In this document: one piece after another, positions 9,140 to 15,969 of the stretch
Numbering within the stretch: the stretch's first letter is position 1
How the letters are laid out: each line of letters starts with the position of its first letter
DNA from: Butyrivibrio sp.
GTDB lineage: Bacteria > Bacillota > Clostridia > Lachnospirales > Lachnospiraceae
Assembly (NCBI GenBank): GCA_024692165.1
Contig: JAILMY010000029.1
Location: 1 to 51,994 of the forward strand
Direction of reading: 5' to 3'
DNA length: 51,994 nucleotides
Program-made: the position numbers and the translations under genes
Notes under the pieces: model-generated
Told to the model about the DNA's origin: nothing
Seen by the model: the letters and a program-made list of their open reading frames with translations, nothing else
Database searches by the model: none

Positions 9140-9168
9140 ATAATAACACCACAATATTGCGGTGTCAA
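9140..9168 (-). promoter_or_regulatory. suf operon promoter with a palindromic operator in the spacer
   Basis: On the minus strand, TTGACA (9163-9168), a 17-bp spacer and TATTAT (9140-9145) make a near-consensus sigma-A promoter. The spacer and part of the -35 are a 20-bp near-perfect palindrome, ACACC-R-CAATATTG-Y-GGTGT (9146-9165). A dyad placed between -35 and -10 is what a repressor site looks like. The regulator is not encoded nearby; an Rrf2/IscR-like or other Fe-S/redox sensor is a guess. Confidence 0.72.
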
Positions 9169-9215
9169 ATAAACTATATCGAAACACAAACAAATAAATA
9201 CTATCATAAAAGTGC

Positions 9216-9244
9216 TTGACATACTACATAAACTCACGTAAAAT
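9216..9244 (+). promoter_or_regulatory. tRNA-Gly promoter
   Basis: TTGACA (9216-9221), a 17-bp spacer, then TAAAAT (9239-9244); the mature tRNA begins 20 bases downstream. It diverges from the suf promoter about 50 bp away. Confidence 0.8.
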
Positions 9245-9263
9245 ACAATCTTGTCAGCACCAT

Positions 9264-9334
9264 GCGGGTGTAGTTCAATGGTAGAACACCAGCCTTCCAA
9301 GCTGGATACGTGGGTTCGATTCCCATCACCCGCT
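9264..9334 (+). tRNA. tRNA-Gly (TCC)
   Basis: A complete cloverleaf. The acceptor pairs GCGGGTG with CACCCGC. The anticodon stem/loop is CCAGC-CTTCCAA-GCTGG, giving anticodon TCC. The T arm is GTGGG TTCGATT CCCAT. The length is 71 nt. The discriminator is T and no CCA is encoded. A T-rich run follows (9343-9352) and may aid termination. Confidence 0.95.
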
Positions 9335-9360
9335 TACTGATATTTTTTTTGCAATTTTTT

Positions 9361-9403
9361 CAAATGCGAATGATTTGCATTTGCAATTAACCGACGCTAT
9401 ACT
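9361..9403 (+). promoter_or_regulatory. Promoter and Fur-box-like palindrome of the metal exporter operon
   Basis: TTGCAT (9375-9380), a 17-bp spacer and TATACT (9398-9403) form a promoter. A 23-bp near-perfect palindrome (9361-9383, arms CAAATGC.AA and TT.GCATTTG around a TGA centre) covers the -35 element. Size and AT-rich symmetry resemble binding sites of the Fur/Zur/PerR family. The second gene of the operon encodes such a regulator, so autoregulation is inferred. Confidence 0.7.
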
Positions 9404-9447
9404 ACCCTGTAGTTATTAATTGTTTTTTATTGTCAGGAGATATAAAC

Positions 9448-10344
9448 ATGGAAATGATAATTGATGTAGTTTTAGATGCAGTGATCGACTCTTTGAAGAT
9501 CCTTCCGTTTTTATTTGTCACATATCTTATTATGGAGTACTTAGAGCACAAGACCTCTGAGTTCACTTCTTCTATAGTAGAGAAAACAGAATATCTTGGT
9601 CCTCTCTGGGGCGGACTTATCGGAATCTTTCCCCAGTGCGGATTTTCAGCGGCAGCTTCCAACTTCTATGCCGGAAGAGTCATAACTTTAGGAACACTGA
9701 TTGCCATCTACCTGTCCACATCTGATGAGATGGTTCCTCTTTTTATTTCAGAGCATGTTCCGCTTCCTGTACTTATTAAGATTCTTGCCCTCAAGGCTTT
9801 GATAGGTATTATAGCAGGATTTATCATCGATTTTGTTGTACATGCTTATCACAAGGCCAAGAATAGATCCGCCAACGACCCTATCAGAATTGAAGCTCTT
9901 TGTGAAAAAGAGCACTGTCACTGCGAAGATGAGGAACATGAAGGCCTTATAGGAATCGTCCGCTCAGCTTTTGTTCACACCATTCACATTTTCCTCTTTG
10001 TTCTTATTTTTACTTTGATCCTTGGATTTGTGATCGAGCTTATAGGGGAAGAAAATCTGGCAGTGCTACTTAAGACAAGCCCTGTTATAAGCCATATTCT
10101 GGCCGGTCTCGTTGGACTTATTCCAAATTGTGCAGCATCTGTTATCATCACAGAGCTCTACCTTGATGAGATGATAACTCTGGGAACCATGATGTCAGGA
10201 CTTCTTGTCAGCGCAGGCATCGGACTTTTAGTGCTCTTTAGAGTAAATGATGACAAGAGGGAGAATTTCAACATCGCTGTTTTACTTTTCTTTGTTGGAA
10301 CAATCGTAGGTCTTTTACTTGATGGATTTAAGATAGTCCTCTGA
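9448..10344 (+). CDS. Putative multi-TM heavy-metal/arsenic-type exporter (ArsP_2, PF11449-like)
   Basis: An integral membrane protein of about 298 residues with two internal repeats. The first carries GIFPQCGFSAAASNFYAGRVITLGT, the second GLIPNCAASVIITELYLDEMITLGT; I split these as the family hallmark. Between them is a cytosolic or exposed loop, CEKEHCHCEDEEHE, rich in Cys, His and acids, likely a metal-binding loop. The track TTG start (9430) is replaced by ATG 9448, which has AGGAGA seven bases upstream. Family members are annotated as putative arsenic, manganese or heavy-metal exporters; the actual ion is not known. It is followed 16 bp later by a Fur-type regulator gene. Confidence 0.8.
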   Translation: MEMIIDVVLDAVIDSLKILPFLFVTYLIMEYLEHKTSEFTSSIVEKTEYLGPLWGGLIGIFPQCGFSAAASNFYAGRVITLGTLIAIYLSTSDEMVPLFISEHVPLPVLIKILALKALIGIIAGFIIDFVVHAYHKAKNRSANDPIRIEALCEKEHCHCEDEEHEGLIGIVRSAFVHTIHIFLFVLIFTLILGFVIELIGEENLAVLLKTSPVISHILAGLVGLIPNCAASVIITELYLDEMITLGTMMSGLLVSAGIGLLVLFRVNDDKRENFNIAVLLFFVGTIVGLLLDGFKIVL

Positions 10345-10360
10345 TACAAAAGGAGCATAT

Positions 10361-10816
10361 ATGAGCTGCAAGATACATGCCGAATCCTACAATGAGATAA
10401 TAGAACGCAACTGGCCGGCGGGAATCAAGAAGACCCGTCAGAGAATGGATATTTTCGAGATCCTGTACGCTTCGGAGAATCCAATATCCGCCAATGACAT
10501 CTTCGTTGCCATCACCAGGAGCCATCCACAGGAGATGTACGCCATCTCCACCATATACAGAAATCTGCTGGCCTTCGAAAAAGCAGGAGTCATCACCAAA
10601 CACGTCCTTTCCACAGAGGACAACGCGGTATATGAGCTTAGCAGCAGGAGACATCACCACTATGCTGTATGTCTTTTGTGCCACAAGAAATTTCCAATTA
10701 ACGCCTGTCCGCTTCATATCATCGAAGAGGATATAGATAATTCTCTTCCAGGCTTTGAGATCACAGGACACACCCTGGAAGTTTATGGCTACTGTAAGGA
10801 TTGCAAATCGGAATAA
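10361..10816 (+). CDS. Fur-family metalloregulator
   Basis: A 151-residue winged-helix repressor. The DNA-binding part includes RQRMDIFEIL and YAISTIYRNLLAFEKAGVI (recognition helix). The metal region has HHHYAVCLLCHKKFPINACPLH, and the C terminus has CKDC, giving the usual two CxxC structural zinc pairs. It is translated after AAAAGGAG, 16 bp behind the exporter gene, so it likely senses the exported metal and binds the palindrome at 9361-9383. Whether it is Fur, Zur, Mur or PerR-like cannot be decided by eye. Confidence 0.92.
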   Translation: MSCKIHAESYNEIIERNWPAGIKKTRQRMDIFEILYASENPISANDIFVAITRSHPQEMYAISTIYRNLLAFEKAGVITKHVLSTEDNAVYELSSRRHHHYAVCLLCHKKFPINACPLHIIEEDIDNSLPGFEITGHTLEVYGYCKDCKSE

Positions 10817-10834
10817 ATAAACTAAATAATATAA

Positions 10835-10880
10835 GAAAAAAACCTTCACAACCCGTTTGGATCGTGAAGGTTTTTATGTA
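10835..10880. terminator. Bidirectional terminator between the fur-like gene and the repeat lipoprotein gene
   Basis: AACCTTCAC and GTGAAGGTT pair over a 14-base loop. T-runs flank it on both sides (TTTTT on the plus strand, A-run AAAAAAA upstream). Confidence 0.85.
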
Positions 10881-10938
10881 CTGACTAAAGCAATTGATTA
10901 TTAACTAGTTACACCTGATGTTTAAAAATCTAATTGAA

Positions 10939-11268
10939 TTAGTTGTTAGCTGTAGCCTCTGTTGTTGCCTCTGTAGCAGCCTCTGTTGACTCCTCAGCAG
11001 CTTCCTCTGTTGTAGCCTCTGTAGCTTCCTCAGTAGCCTCTGTTGTCTCCTCTGTAGCAACCTCTGTTGTCTCCTCAGCAGCTTCCTCTGTTGTAGCTTC
11101 TGTAGCCTCCTCAACAGCTTCCTCTGTTGTAGCTTCTGTAGCTTCCTCAACAGCTTCCTCAACTGTTGCCTCTACAGCTGGAGCCTCTGTTGCTGCCTCT
11201 CCGCAACCAGCAAGTACTGCTGCTGAAAGTGTTAAAACTGAAAGTAATGTTACGATGTTCTTTTTCAT
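10939..11268 (-). CDS. Small Thr/Glu/Ala repeat lipoprotein
   Basis: A 109-residue secreted lipoprotein. The signal MKKNIVTLLSVLTLSAAVLAGC ends in lipobox LAGC. Nearly all of the mature part is low-complexity, built from A, T, E and V in units such as EEATEATTEEAV, about 12 residues (36 nt) repeated with variation. There is no folded domain, no aromatic residue and high acidity, so it is probably an extended, disordered surface chain. Thr-rich sequence could be glycosylated (inference). The DNA repeats are imperfect, so copy number could vary between strains. RBS GAGGAG supports the start. It is monocistronic, with its own promoter and a bidirectional terminator. Confidence 0.85.
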   Translation of the reverse strand: MKKNIVTLLSVLTLSAAVLAGCGEAATEAPAVEATVEEAVEEATEATTEEAVEEATEATTEEAAEETTEVATEETTEATEEATEATTEEAAEESTEAATEATTEATANN

Positions 11269-11341
11269 AATATTCTATTCTCCTCTTCTACTGATGCTTG
11301 CAATATAAAATTGCATGTCAATTGCTTCAGTACGAGAATAG

Positions 11342-11370
11342 ATTATACCCTTGAGTTTTTATCATGTCAT
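11342..11370 (-). promoter_or_regulatory. Promoter of the repeat lipoprotein
   Basis: On the minus strand, ATGACA (11365-11370), a 17-bp spacer and a perfect TATAAT (11342-11347). This predicts a leader of roughly 65-70 bases before ATG 11268. I see nothing else in 11371-11443. Confidence 0.6.
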
Positions 11371-11443
11371 GAACCCATTTGTGCATATTGTATTATGAAA
11401 TATCGTTTTCTTTGTACAAATGTTACAAAATTATTAATATATA

Positions 11444-12136
11444 TCAATTTGAAAAGTATCCGCCAAAGCTCACCGTACCTGAATCTGTCTCCGGATCATA
11501 GTCAAGAACCATCGACACTCCTTCATCCGACACATCCTTAAGGCTGTCACAGGCAAATACTCTCTGGGTTCCATTCAAGTCCTTTACTATAAATTCCCAC
11601 TGGAAGCTGTCTGTATGGATCTCAAGTGTTACACCCATAAGCGTATAGCCGGCTGCCAGCTTTTCACCTTCTCCGATCAGATTATCTGACAGATTATCTG
11701 TAGTCACATCTCTGAGAATTATGCTGGAAATATCAAATCCGGTCTTGTTTATAATATAGGCACCGATCTGCTTATTTTTCGCCAGCTCCTCATTGGCAGT
11801 GGTCTCTTCCTGATATGTTCCGTCCAGTTTCTTCTGGATAGCATCATATTGCCCCAGAAGAAGCTCTACTTCCGGGATCTTCTCATCGATCTTTTTATTG
11901 CTCAGCTTTGAAAAATCAGTCTCATATATGGCTGCTGCCTGGACTCCCAGCGCATCAAGCTCCGGTCTTAAGGAAGTATCTGCAATATCGAGATATTTCT
12001 CTTCTGCTGCTGCCTGATATTCCCTAAGCTGCCCTACAAATCCTTCTATCTCCCCCAGTTTCTCATCTGAGGCCTTACATCCCATCAGGGCAAACATCAT
12101 TATTATAGAAACAACTAGCGCAATTGTCTTTTTCAT
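11444..12136 (-). CDS. Lipoprotein of unknown function
   Basis: 230 residues with lipoprotein signal MKKTIALVVSIIMMFALMGC (lipobox LMGC). Residues about 25-125 look helical, possibly coiled (EIEGFVGQLREYQAAAEEKYLDIAD). From about 128 a beta-rich domain begins: GAYIINKTGFDISSIILRD, then TLEIHTDSFQWEFIVKDLNGTQRVF. The second part resembles small beta-sandwich surface modules that act on or bind ligands, but I do not recognise the family. Its ATG overlaps the DUF3810 stop (ATGA), and GGAGCAG is upstream. The two products are therefore probably made together. Confidence 0.8.
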   Translation of the reverse strand: MKKTIALVVSIIMMFALMGCKASDEKLGEIEGFVGQLREYQAAAEEKYLDIADTSLRPELDALGVQAAAIYETDFSKLSNKKIDEKIPEVELLLGQYDAIQKKLDGTYQEETTANEELAKNKQIGAYIINKTGFDISSIILRDVTTDNLSDNLIGEGEKLAAGYTLMGVTLEIHTDSFQWEFIVKDLNGTQRVFACDSLKDVSDEGVSMVLDYDPETDSGTVSFGGYFSN

Positions 12137-13293
12137 TTCTGCTCCATGCTGTAATAGTAGTCCATGATAAGTCCCACTACATATCTGTAGCTGACTTTAC
12201 CATCCGATACACCATTTACCTTCAGATTTGTATCAATAAAGGCATCTGCTGCCTTCTTTACGGTTTCAGTCTTAAATATAGCATTATCTTCCACTTCTTT
12301 CCAGCCGTCCTTGGACAGAAACTCGTTGTCGTACCTGACCCTGTCGGAAATCTTCACATGGGATTTGTATTCTTCTTTGCTCACCGCATTATAGAAATCA
12401 TTGTTTATATAGTTAAGAACCCCAAGATATCCGCTGTACTCAAAAACGATATCATCCGAGCCGATACAGGCCAGAAATCCAAAGAAATTAGCCTCATCTT
12501 CATATATATATCCGTGGGTATGGGCAAGCTCATGACACATGGTGAAGGGCTTATTCATGAGGTTCATCCTGTCGTTATAATTTGCCTCCATAGAAAAGGG
12601 AAAATAATATCCCTGCATGTACTGCTGACACATAAAGTCAGAGAAATACAGTGCCTTAGGCGTCACATAAAATCCCGACAGCCTTGGATACTGCTCTCCC
12701 AGCTTTTTCATGGCATCGATGGATGTCTTTTTCATATCACCGTAGTAAGCCACATTCCCATTTTCATCATGGGGAACCACCTTGGATAGGTCATTGCACT
12801 TTTTTACCACATAGTCCCTTAGCCTGGCCAGATCTTCGACAGTGTACTCTGTCGCCGCTTCCTCCTGACGGATGCTGAGCTTTGACGTGTGATACAAAAC
12901 GAAGCAGTTAAGGGTCATAAGAACTATGGTGATTGTCAAAAGAATCGGTGTAGTCCTGTAGAGGACATCGGAAATTGTATCAAAAGCCTTCTTTGCCGCA
13001 GAGGGCTTATCCGTCTTCCCGGTGAGCTTTCCCACTGCCATAAAGACCGTGTGGATCAGGATAAAAAGAACTGTGAAAATGATGTAGATCACCACGAGCA
13101 CCAAAAGAATTTCCCCTACAGAAAACGGAAATATGCTGGTAATTCTTCCGTAAATACCTGTTAGTAGCGGAAATATATTGGCGACATAGAAATCAGAAAA
13201 AGATCTGCTGAGCCAGGCCGCCACATTGATCAGGGCGCAGACTCCCAGAATCACGATGATGGGCAGTGAATATGCCCGATTATTCCTTCTCAA
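12133..13293 (-). CDS. DUF3810 membrane protein with HELAH metalloprotease-like motif
   Basis: 386 residues. Three predicted membrane segments lie in the N-terminal 140 residues (SLPIIVILGVCALINVAAWL; VGEILLVLVVIYIIFTVLFIL; PILLTITIVLMTLNCFVLY). A soluble C-terminal domain carries TMCHELAHTHGYIYEDEANFFGFL, i.e. HExxH plus a downstream E/N pattern typical of zinc gluzincin peptidases. This matches the DUF3810 family. The start is uncertain: the track start is TTG 13293 with a weak GGGGG site, and no ATG precedes the first membrane segment. It is coupled to the downstream lipoprotein. Peptidase activity is an inference. Confidence 0.82.
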   Translation of the reverse strand: MRRNNRAYSLPIIVILGVCALINVAAWLSRSFSDFYVANIFPLLTGIYGRITSIFPFSVGEILLVLVVIYIIFTVLFILIHTVFMAVGKLTGKTDKPSAAKKAFDTISDVLYRTTPILLTITIVLMTLNCFVLYHTSKLSIRQEEAATEYTVEDLARLRDYVVKKCNDLSKVVPHDENGNVAYYGDMKKTSIDAMKKLGEQYPRLSGFYVTPKALYFSDFMCQQYMQGYYFPFSMEANYNDRMNLMNKPFTMCHELAHTHGYIYEDEANFFGFLACIGSDDIVFEYSGYLGVLNYINNDFYNAVSKEEYKSHVKISDRVRYDNEFLSKDGWKEVEDNAIFKTETVKKAADAFIDTNLKVNGVSDGKVSYRYVVGLIMDYYYSMEQK

Positions 13294-13391
13294 TAAAAAG
13301 TAACCCCCATTACTAATTATGTAATAACATGATATCAGTTCCTATGTTAGAATTAAAGTGTCAGATTATTACTGTAAGGAATGGGAATTGT

Positions 13392-14066
13392 ATGAAACTT
13401 TTAGTTGCTGATGATGAAGTTGAACTGGCCAATGCGCTGGTTGCAATATTAAAGCATAGTAATTACACGGTTGATGCCGTATATAACGGAAATGACGCCC
13501 TGGACTATGCTCTGGCAGGGGACTATGACGGTATAATTCTGGATATCATGATGCCCGGCCTTGATGGCATGGAAGTCTTAAAGAGCCTACGCGACAAAGG
13601 CATCTCTTCACCGGTTCTTTTCCTGACTGCCAAATCCGAGGTGGATGACAGGATAAAGGGCCTTGATCTTGGAGCCGACGACTATATTCCAAAGCCCTTT
13701 GACATGGGAGAACTACTGGCAAGAGTACGTGCAATGCTCAGAAGAAAAGCGGATTTTGCTCCTTCAAATCTTAGCTGCGGAAATCTCACTCTTGACAGGG
13801 CTACCTTCGAAATGTCCACCGAGGGACATGAAAAGATACGTCTCTCCGGTAGAGAATTCCAGATGATGGAAATGCTCATGACATCTTCGGGAAGGATCAT
13901 CTCCGTAGACACATTCATGGACCGTATTTGGGCAGATGGCGAAGCTGACGTGAACGTTGTATGGGTATATATCTCAAACCTCCGCAAAAAGCTCACCTCC
14001 CTTGAGGCCACCTGTGAGATAAAGGCTTCCCGTGGTCTTGGTTATTCCATCAATAAAACTACTTGA
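13392..14066 (+). CDS. OmpR-family response regulator
   Basis: 225 residues. The receiver domain (1-115) has DDE near the N terminus, phospho-acceptor Asp in ILDIMMPGLDG (about 51), FLTAKSE and the KPF lysine. The winged-helix domain (about 130-220) includes LSGREFQMMEML and VWVYISNLRKKL. The start is moved from 13329 to ATG 13392 (MKLLVADDE), the family-typical N terminus, with AAGGAATGGGA upstream. It overlaps or abuts the kinase gene; the regulon is unknown. The upstream gap holds a palindromic ATTAC-N7-GTAAT (13308-13324) that could be an operator. Confidence 0.95.
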   Translation: MKLLVADDEVELANALVAILKHSNYTVDAVYNGNDALDYALAGDYDGIILDIMMPGLDGMEVLKSLRDKGISSPVLFLTAKSEVDDRIKGLDLGADDYIPKPFDMGELLARVRAMLRRKADFAPSNLSCGNLTLDRATFEMSTEGHEKIRLSGREFQMMEMLMTSSGRIISVDTFMDRIWADGEADVNVVWVYISNLRKKLTSLEATCEIKASRGLGYSINKTT

Positions 14067-14074
14067 GGTTATCT

Positions 14075-15370
14075 ATGGTAAAAAAACTAAGGCGCAAATT
14101 TGTTGTTACTGCAATGCTTTCTCTTCTGGCAATTCTTGTGGTAATGATCGCCGTAATTAACATCACGAATGCAGTGGGGGTCTTCAAGGATACCGATAGT
14201 CAGTTATCCATTCTGACCTCCAATAACGGCCTTTTTCCCGGCATGGAAAGAAATAGCCACTTGGGTCCCTTCGGGCCTTTTGATCCCTTCTCCTTTGACA
14301 GACTGCAAAACGCCAAAGTGATGGAAATGCCCTATCAGTCCAGATATTTCGTGGTCTGGTTCGACAGTTCTCAGAATATATCCGCCATTGATCTTATGCA
14401 CATCGCCGCCGTTTCCGCTGAAGATGCCACAAACTACGGCCTTCAGGCTGCCGTTTCCGGCAAAGAAAAAGGTATGCTGCACTCCTACCGCTATCAGAAG
14501 GCAACCACTGATGAAGGCACCCTGTTCATTGTCTTTGTGGACATGTCCAACGCGCTACTGAACATTTACAGCCTCTTGTCGAAATCGATGCTTGTAGGGT
14601 TATTTGCTCTGGCAGCCATGTTTCTTTTAGTATTCATGTTCTCAACTCACGCTGTTGCGCCCGTTGTGGAATCCCTTGAAAAGCAAAAGCGCTTTATCAC
14701 TGATGCCGGCCACGAGCTCAAGACCCCCCTTGCCGTTATCTCGGCAAACGTCGATGTTCTGGAGCTGGAAGCAGGGAAAAATGAGTGGACCTCCAGTATC
14801 CGCAATCAGATAAAGCGTATGAACAGTCTGGTAAAAAACCTTCTTACTCTCTCAAGGATGGACGAGGAGAGGATGCGCGTTGTTTTTTCCGACTTTGATC
14901 TTAGCAAAACCGTTGAAGAGACTGCCACATCATTCCAGGCTCTTGCCGAGTCCAAGGGCAAGAACTATCAGACAGAAATTGAAAGCGGCATACATATCAC
15001 CGGAGATCAGAAATCAATTGAGCAGCTAACATCGCTTCTTTTGGATAACGCCATGAAATACTCTTCAGAAAAAGGCCTGATTCGCCTTACTCTTTCAAAA
15101 GATAAGCAGATCACCATGGAAGTATCAAACACCTGCGACTCTATTCCGGATGGAAACCTTGACCGACTCTTTGACCGCTTCTACAGAGCCGATTCCTCAA
15201 GAAGCCGCGATACAGGCGGATATGGCATAGGACTTTCCGTGGCAAGAGCCATAGCAAACTCCCACGGCGGAAACATTGAAGCCCTTAGGGATGGTGATAA
15301 GCTAATACGCTTTGTCGTTAAGCTTCCAAAGACGCTTCCCAAGAATATTGCTAAAGCAAATCACCCATAA
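14075..15370 (+). CDS. Sensor histidine kinase, partner of the preceding response regulator
   Basis: 431 residues. Two membrane segments (about 12-32 and 170-190) flank an extracellular sensor domain of about 135 residues. The cytoplasmic part has H-box HELKTPLAVIS, N-box LLLDNAMKYS, G1 region around DSIPDGNLDRLFDRFYR and G2 GGYGIGLSVARAIA. No clear HAMP is visible; the linker after the second helix is short (VAPVVESLEKQKRFI). The start is moved from TTG 14063 to ATG 14075 with GAGG six bases upstream, just after the regulator stop, implying coupling. The ligand is unknown. Confidence 0.94.
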   Translation: MVKKLRRKFVVTAMLSLLAILVVMIAVINITNAVGVFKDTDSQLSILTSNNGLFPGMERNSHLGPFGPFDPFSFDRLQNAKVMEMPYQSRYFVVWFDSSQNISAIDLMHIAAVSAEDATNYGLQAAVSGKEKGMLHSYRYQKATTDEGTLFIVFVDMSNALLNIYSLLSKSMLVGLFALAAMFLLVFMFSTHAVAPVVESLEKQKRFITDAGHELKTPLAVISANVDVLELEAGKNEWTSSIRNQIKRMNSLVKNLLTLSRMDEERMRVVFSDFDLSKTVEETATSFQALAESKGKNYQTEIESGIHITGDQKSIEQLTSLLLDNAMKYSSEKGLIRLTLSKDKQITMEVSNTCDSIPDGNLDRLFDRFYRADSSRSRDTGGYGIGLSVARAIANSHGGNIEALRDGDKLIRFVVKLPKTLPKNIAKANHP

Positions 15371-15383
15371 CCACGCCATTTCA

Positions 15384-15392
15384 TGCTATAAT
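15384..15392 (+). promoter_or_regulatory. Extended -10 promoter for the next gene
   Basis: TGC-TATAAT is a perfect extended -10 with no convincing -35. The leader to ATG 15484 would be about 85 bases. No terminator was found after the kinase gene, so read-through is also possible. Confidence 0.5.
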
Positions 15393-15483
15393 TAAGTATC
15401 GAGTAAATCCAACTGAATATCGTTTTGTTCTGAATTTTGTTTTATGTCACTGAAAATCTGAAAATTCTGTATCGGAGGTGCAT

Positions 15484-15969
15484 ATGTATAAAAAAGGGGA
15501 TAAGGTTATAATTCTGGATTACAACGACAAGCCACTGGTTCCTCAGGTTGTGGGCGAGATTGAGGATGTTTATGGCCCTGACAGGGTCAGACTTATTATG
15601 CCAGATGGCGCCGGCTGCCTTGAATTCACCAACAGATTCAAGAAGATCGATGAGAAGACCTACGCCAAGTATCATGACGCAATTCTTCAAAGGGAAAAGA
15701 AACTCCCCATTGACCTTCAGCTGGATATCAGGAAGTTTGCGTCAAAACATCCCAGACGAAGAAAAGACGAAATCATCAAACAATTCGATTTGGATAAGCG
15801 CTATGTATCGATCATCAACGCATACATGGGCCGTGAAATGATGTATGGCAAAGAGAATATCAACGAGAGATTCCTCTTTGAATACAAGGAAGCCCTCTAC
15901 GGAATAGTAGAGACCAGAACCTTTTTCCATGAGCTGGATGACTCAATTGCCATCCCTGAGCTCCCTTGA
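15484..15969 (+). CDS. Unrecognised 161-residue protein with an N-terminal beta-barrel-like segment
   Basis: No family recognised. The first 45 residues (YKKGDKVIILDYNDKPLVPQ, VGEIEDVYGPDRVRLIMPDG) look like a small SH3/KOW-type barrel. A middle basic helical part, KFASKHPRRRKDEIIKQFD, could be a nucleic-acid-binding or winged-helix-like region. The C terminus is acidic (FFHELDDSIAIPELP). The start is ATG 15484 rather than GTG 15478, because GGAGG sits six bases upstream. No signal peptide or membrane helix is seen, so it is cytosolic. Its last 27 bases overlap the tail of the convergent O-antigen-ligase-like gene. Confidence 0.75.
   Translation: MYKKGDKVIILDYNDKPLVPQVVGEIEDVYGPDRVRLIMPDGAGCLEFTNRFKKIDEKTYAKYHDAILQREKKLPIDLQLDIRKFASKHPRRRKDEIIKQFDLDKRYVSIINAYMGREMMYGKENINERFLFEYKEALYGIVETRTFFHELDDSIAIPELP

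Noticed and set aside
8347-9300. Long form of SufC starting at 9300
   Set aside because: It would cover the suf promoter and part of tRNA-Gly; ATG 9093 has the family N terminus and a ribosome site.
10939-11268. CRISPR-like or satellite array
   Set aside because: The repeats are in-frame, imperfect, without spacers, and encode a lipoprotein with a proper signal peptide.
10943-11308. 121-residue Ser/Ala/Val-rich plus-strand ORF
   Set aside because: Antisense shadow of the repeat lipoprotein; low-complexity DNA keeps several frames open.
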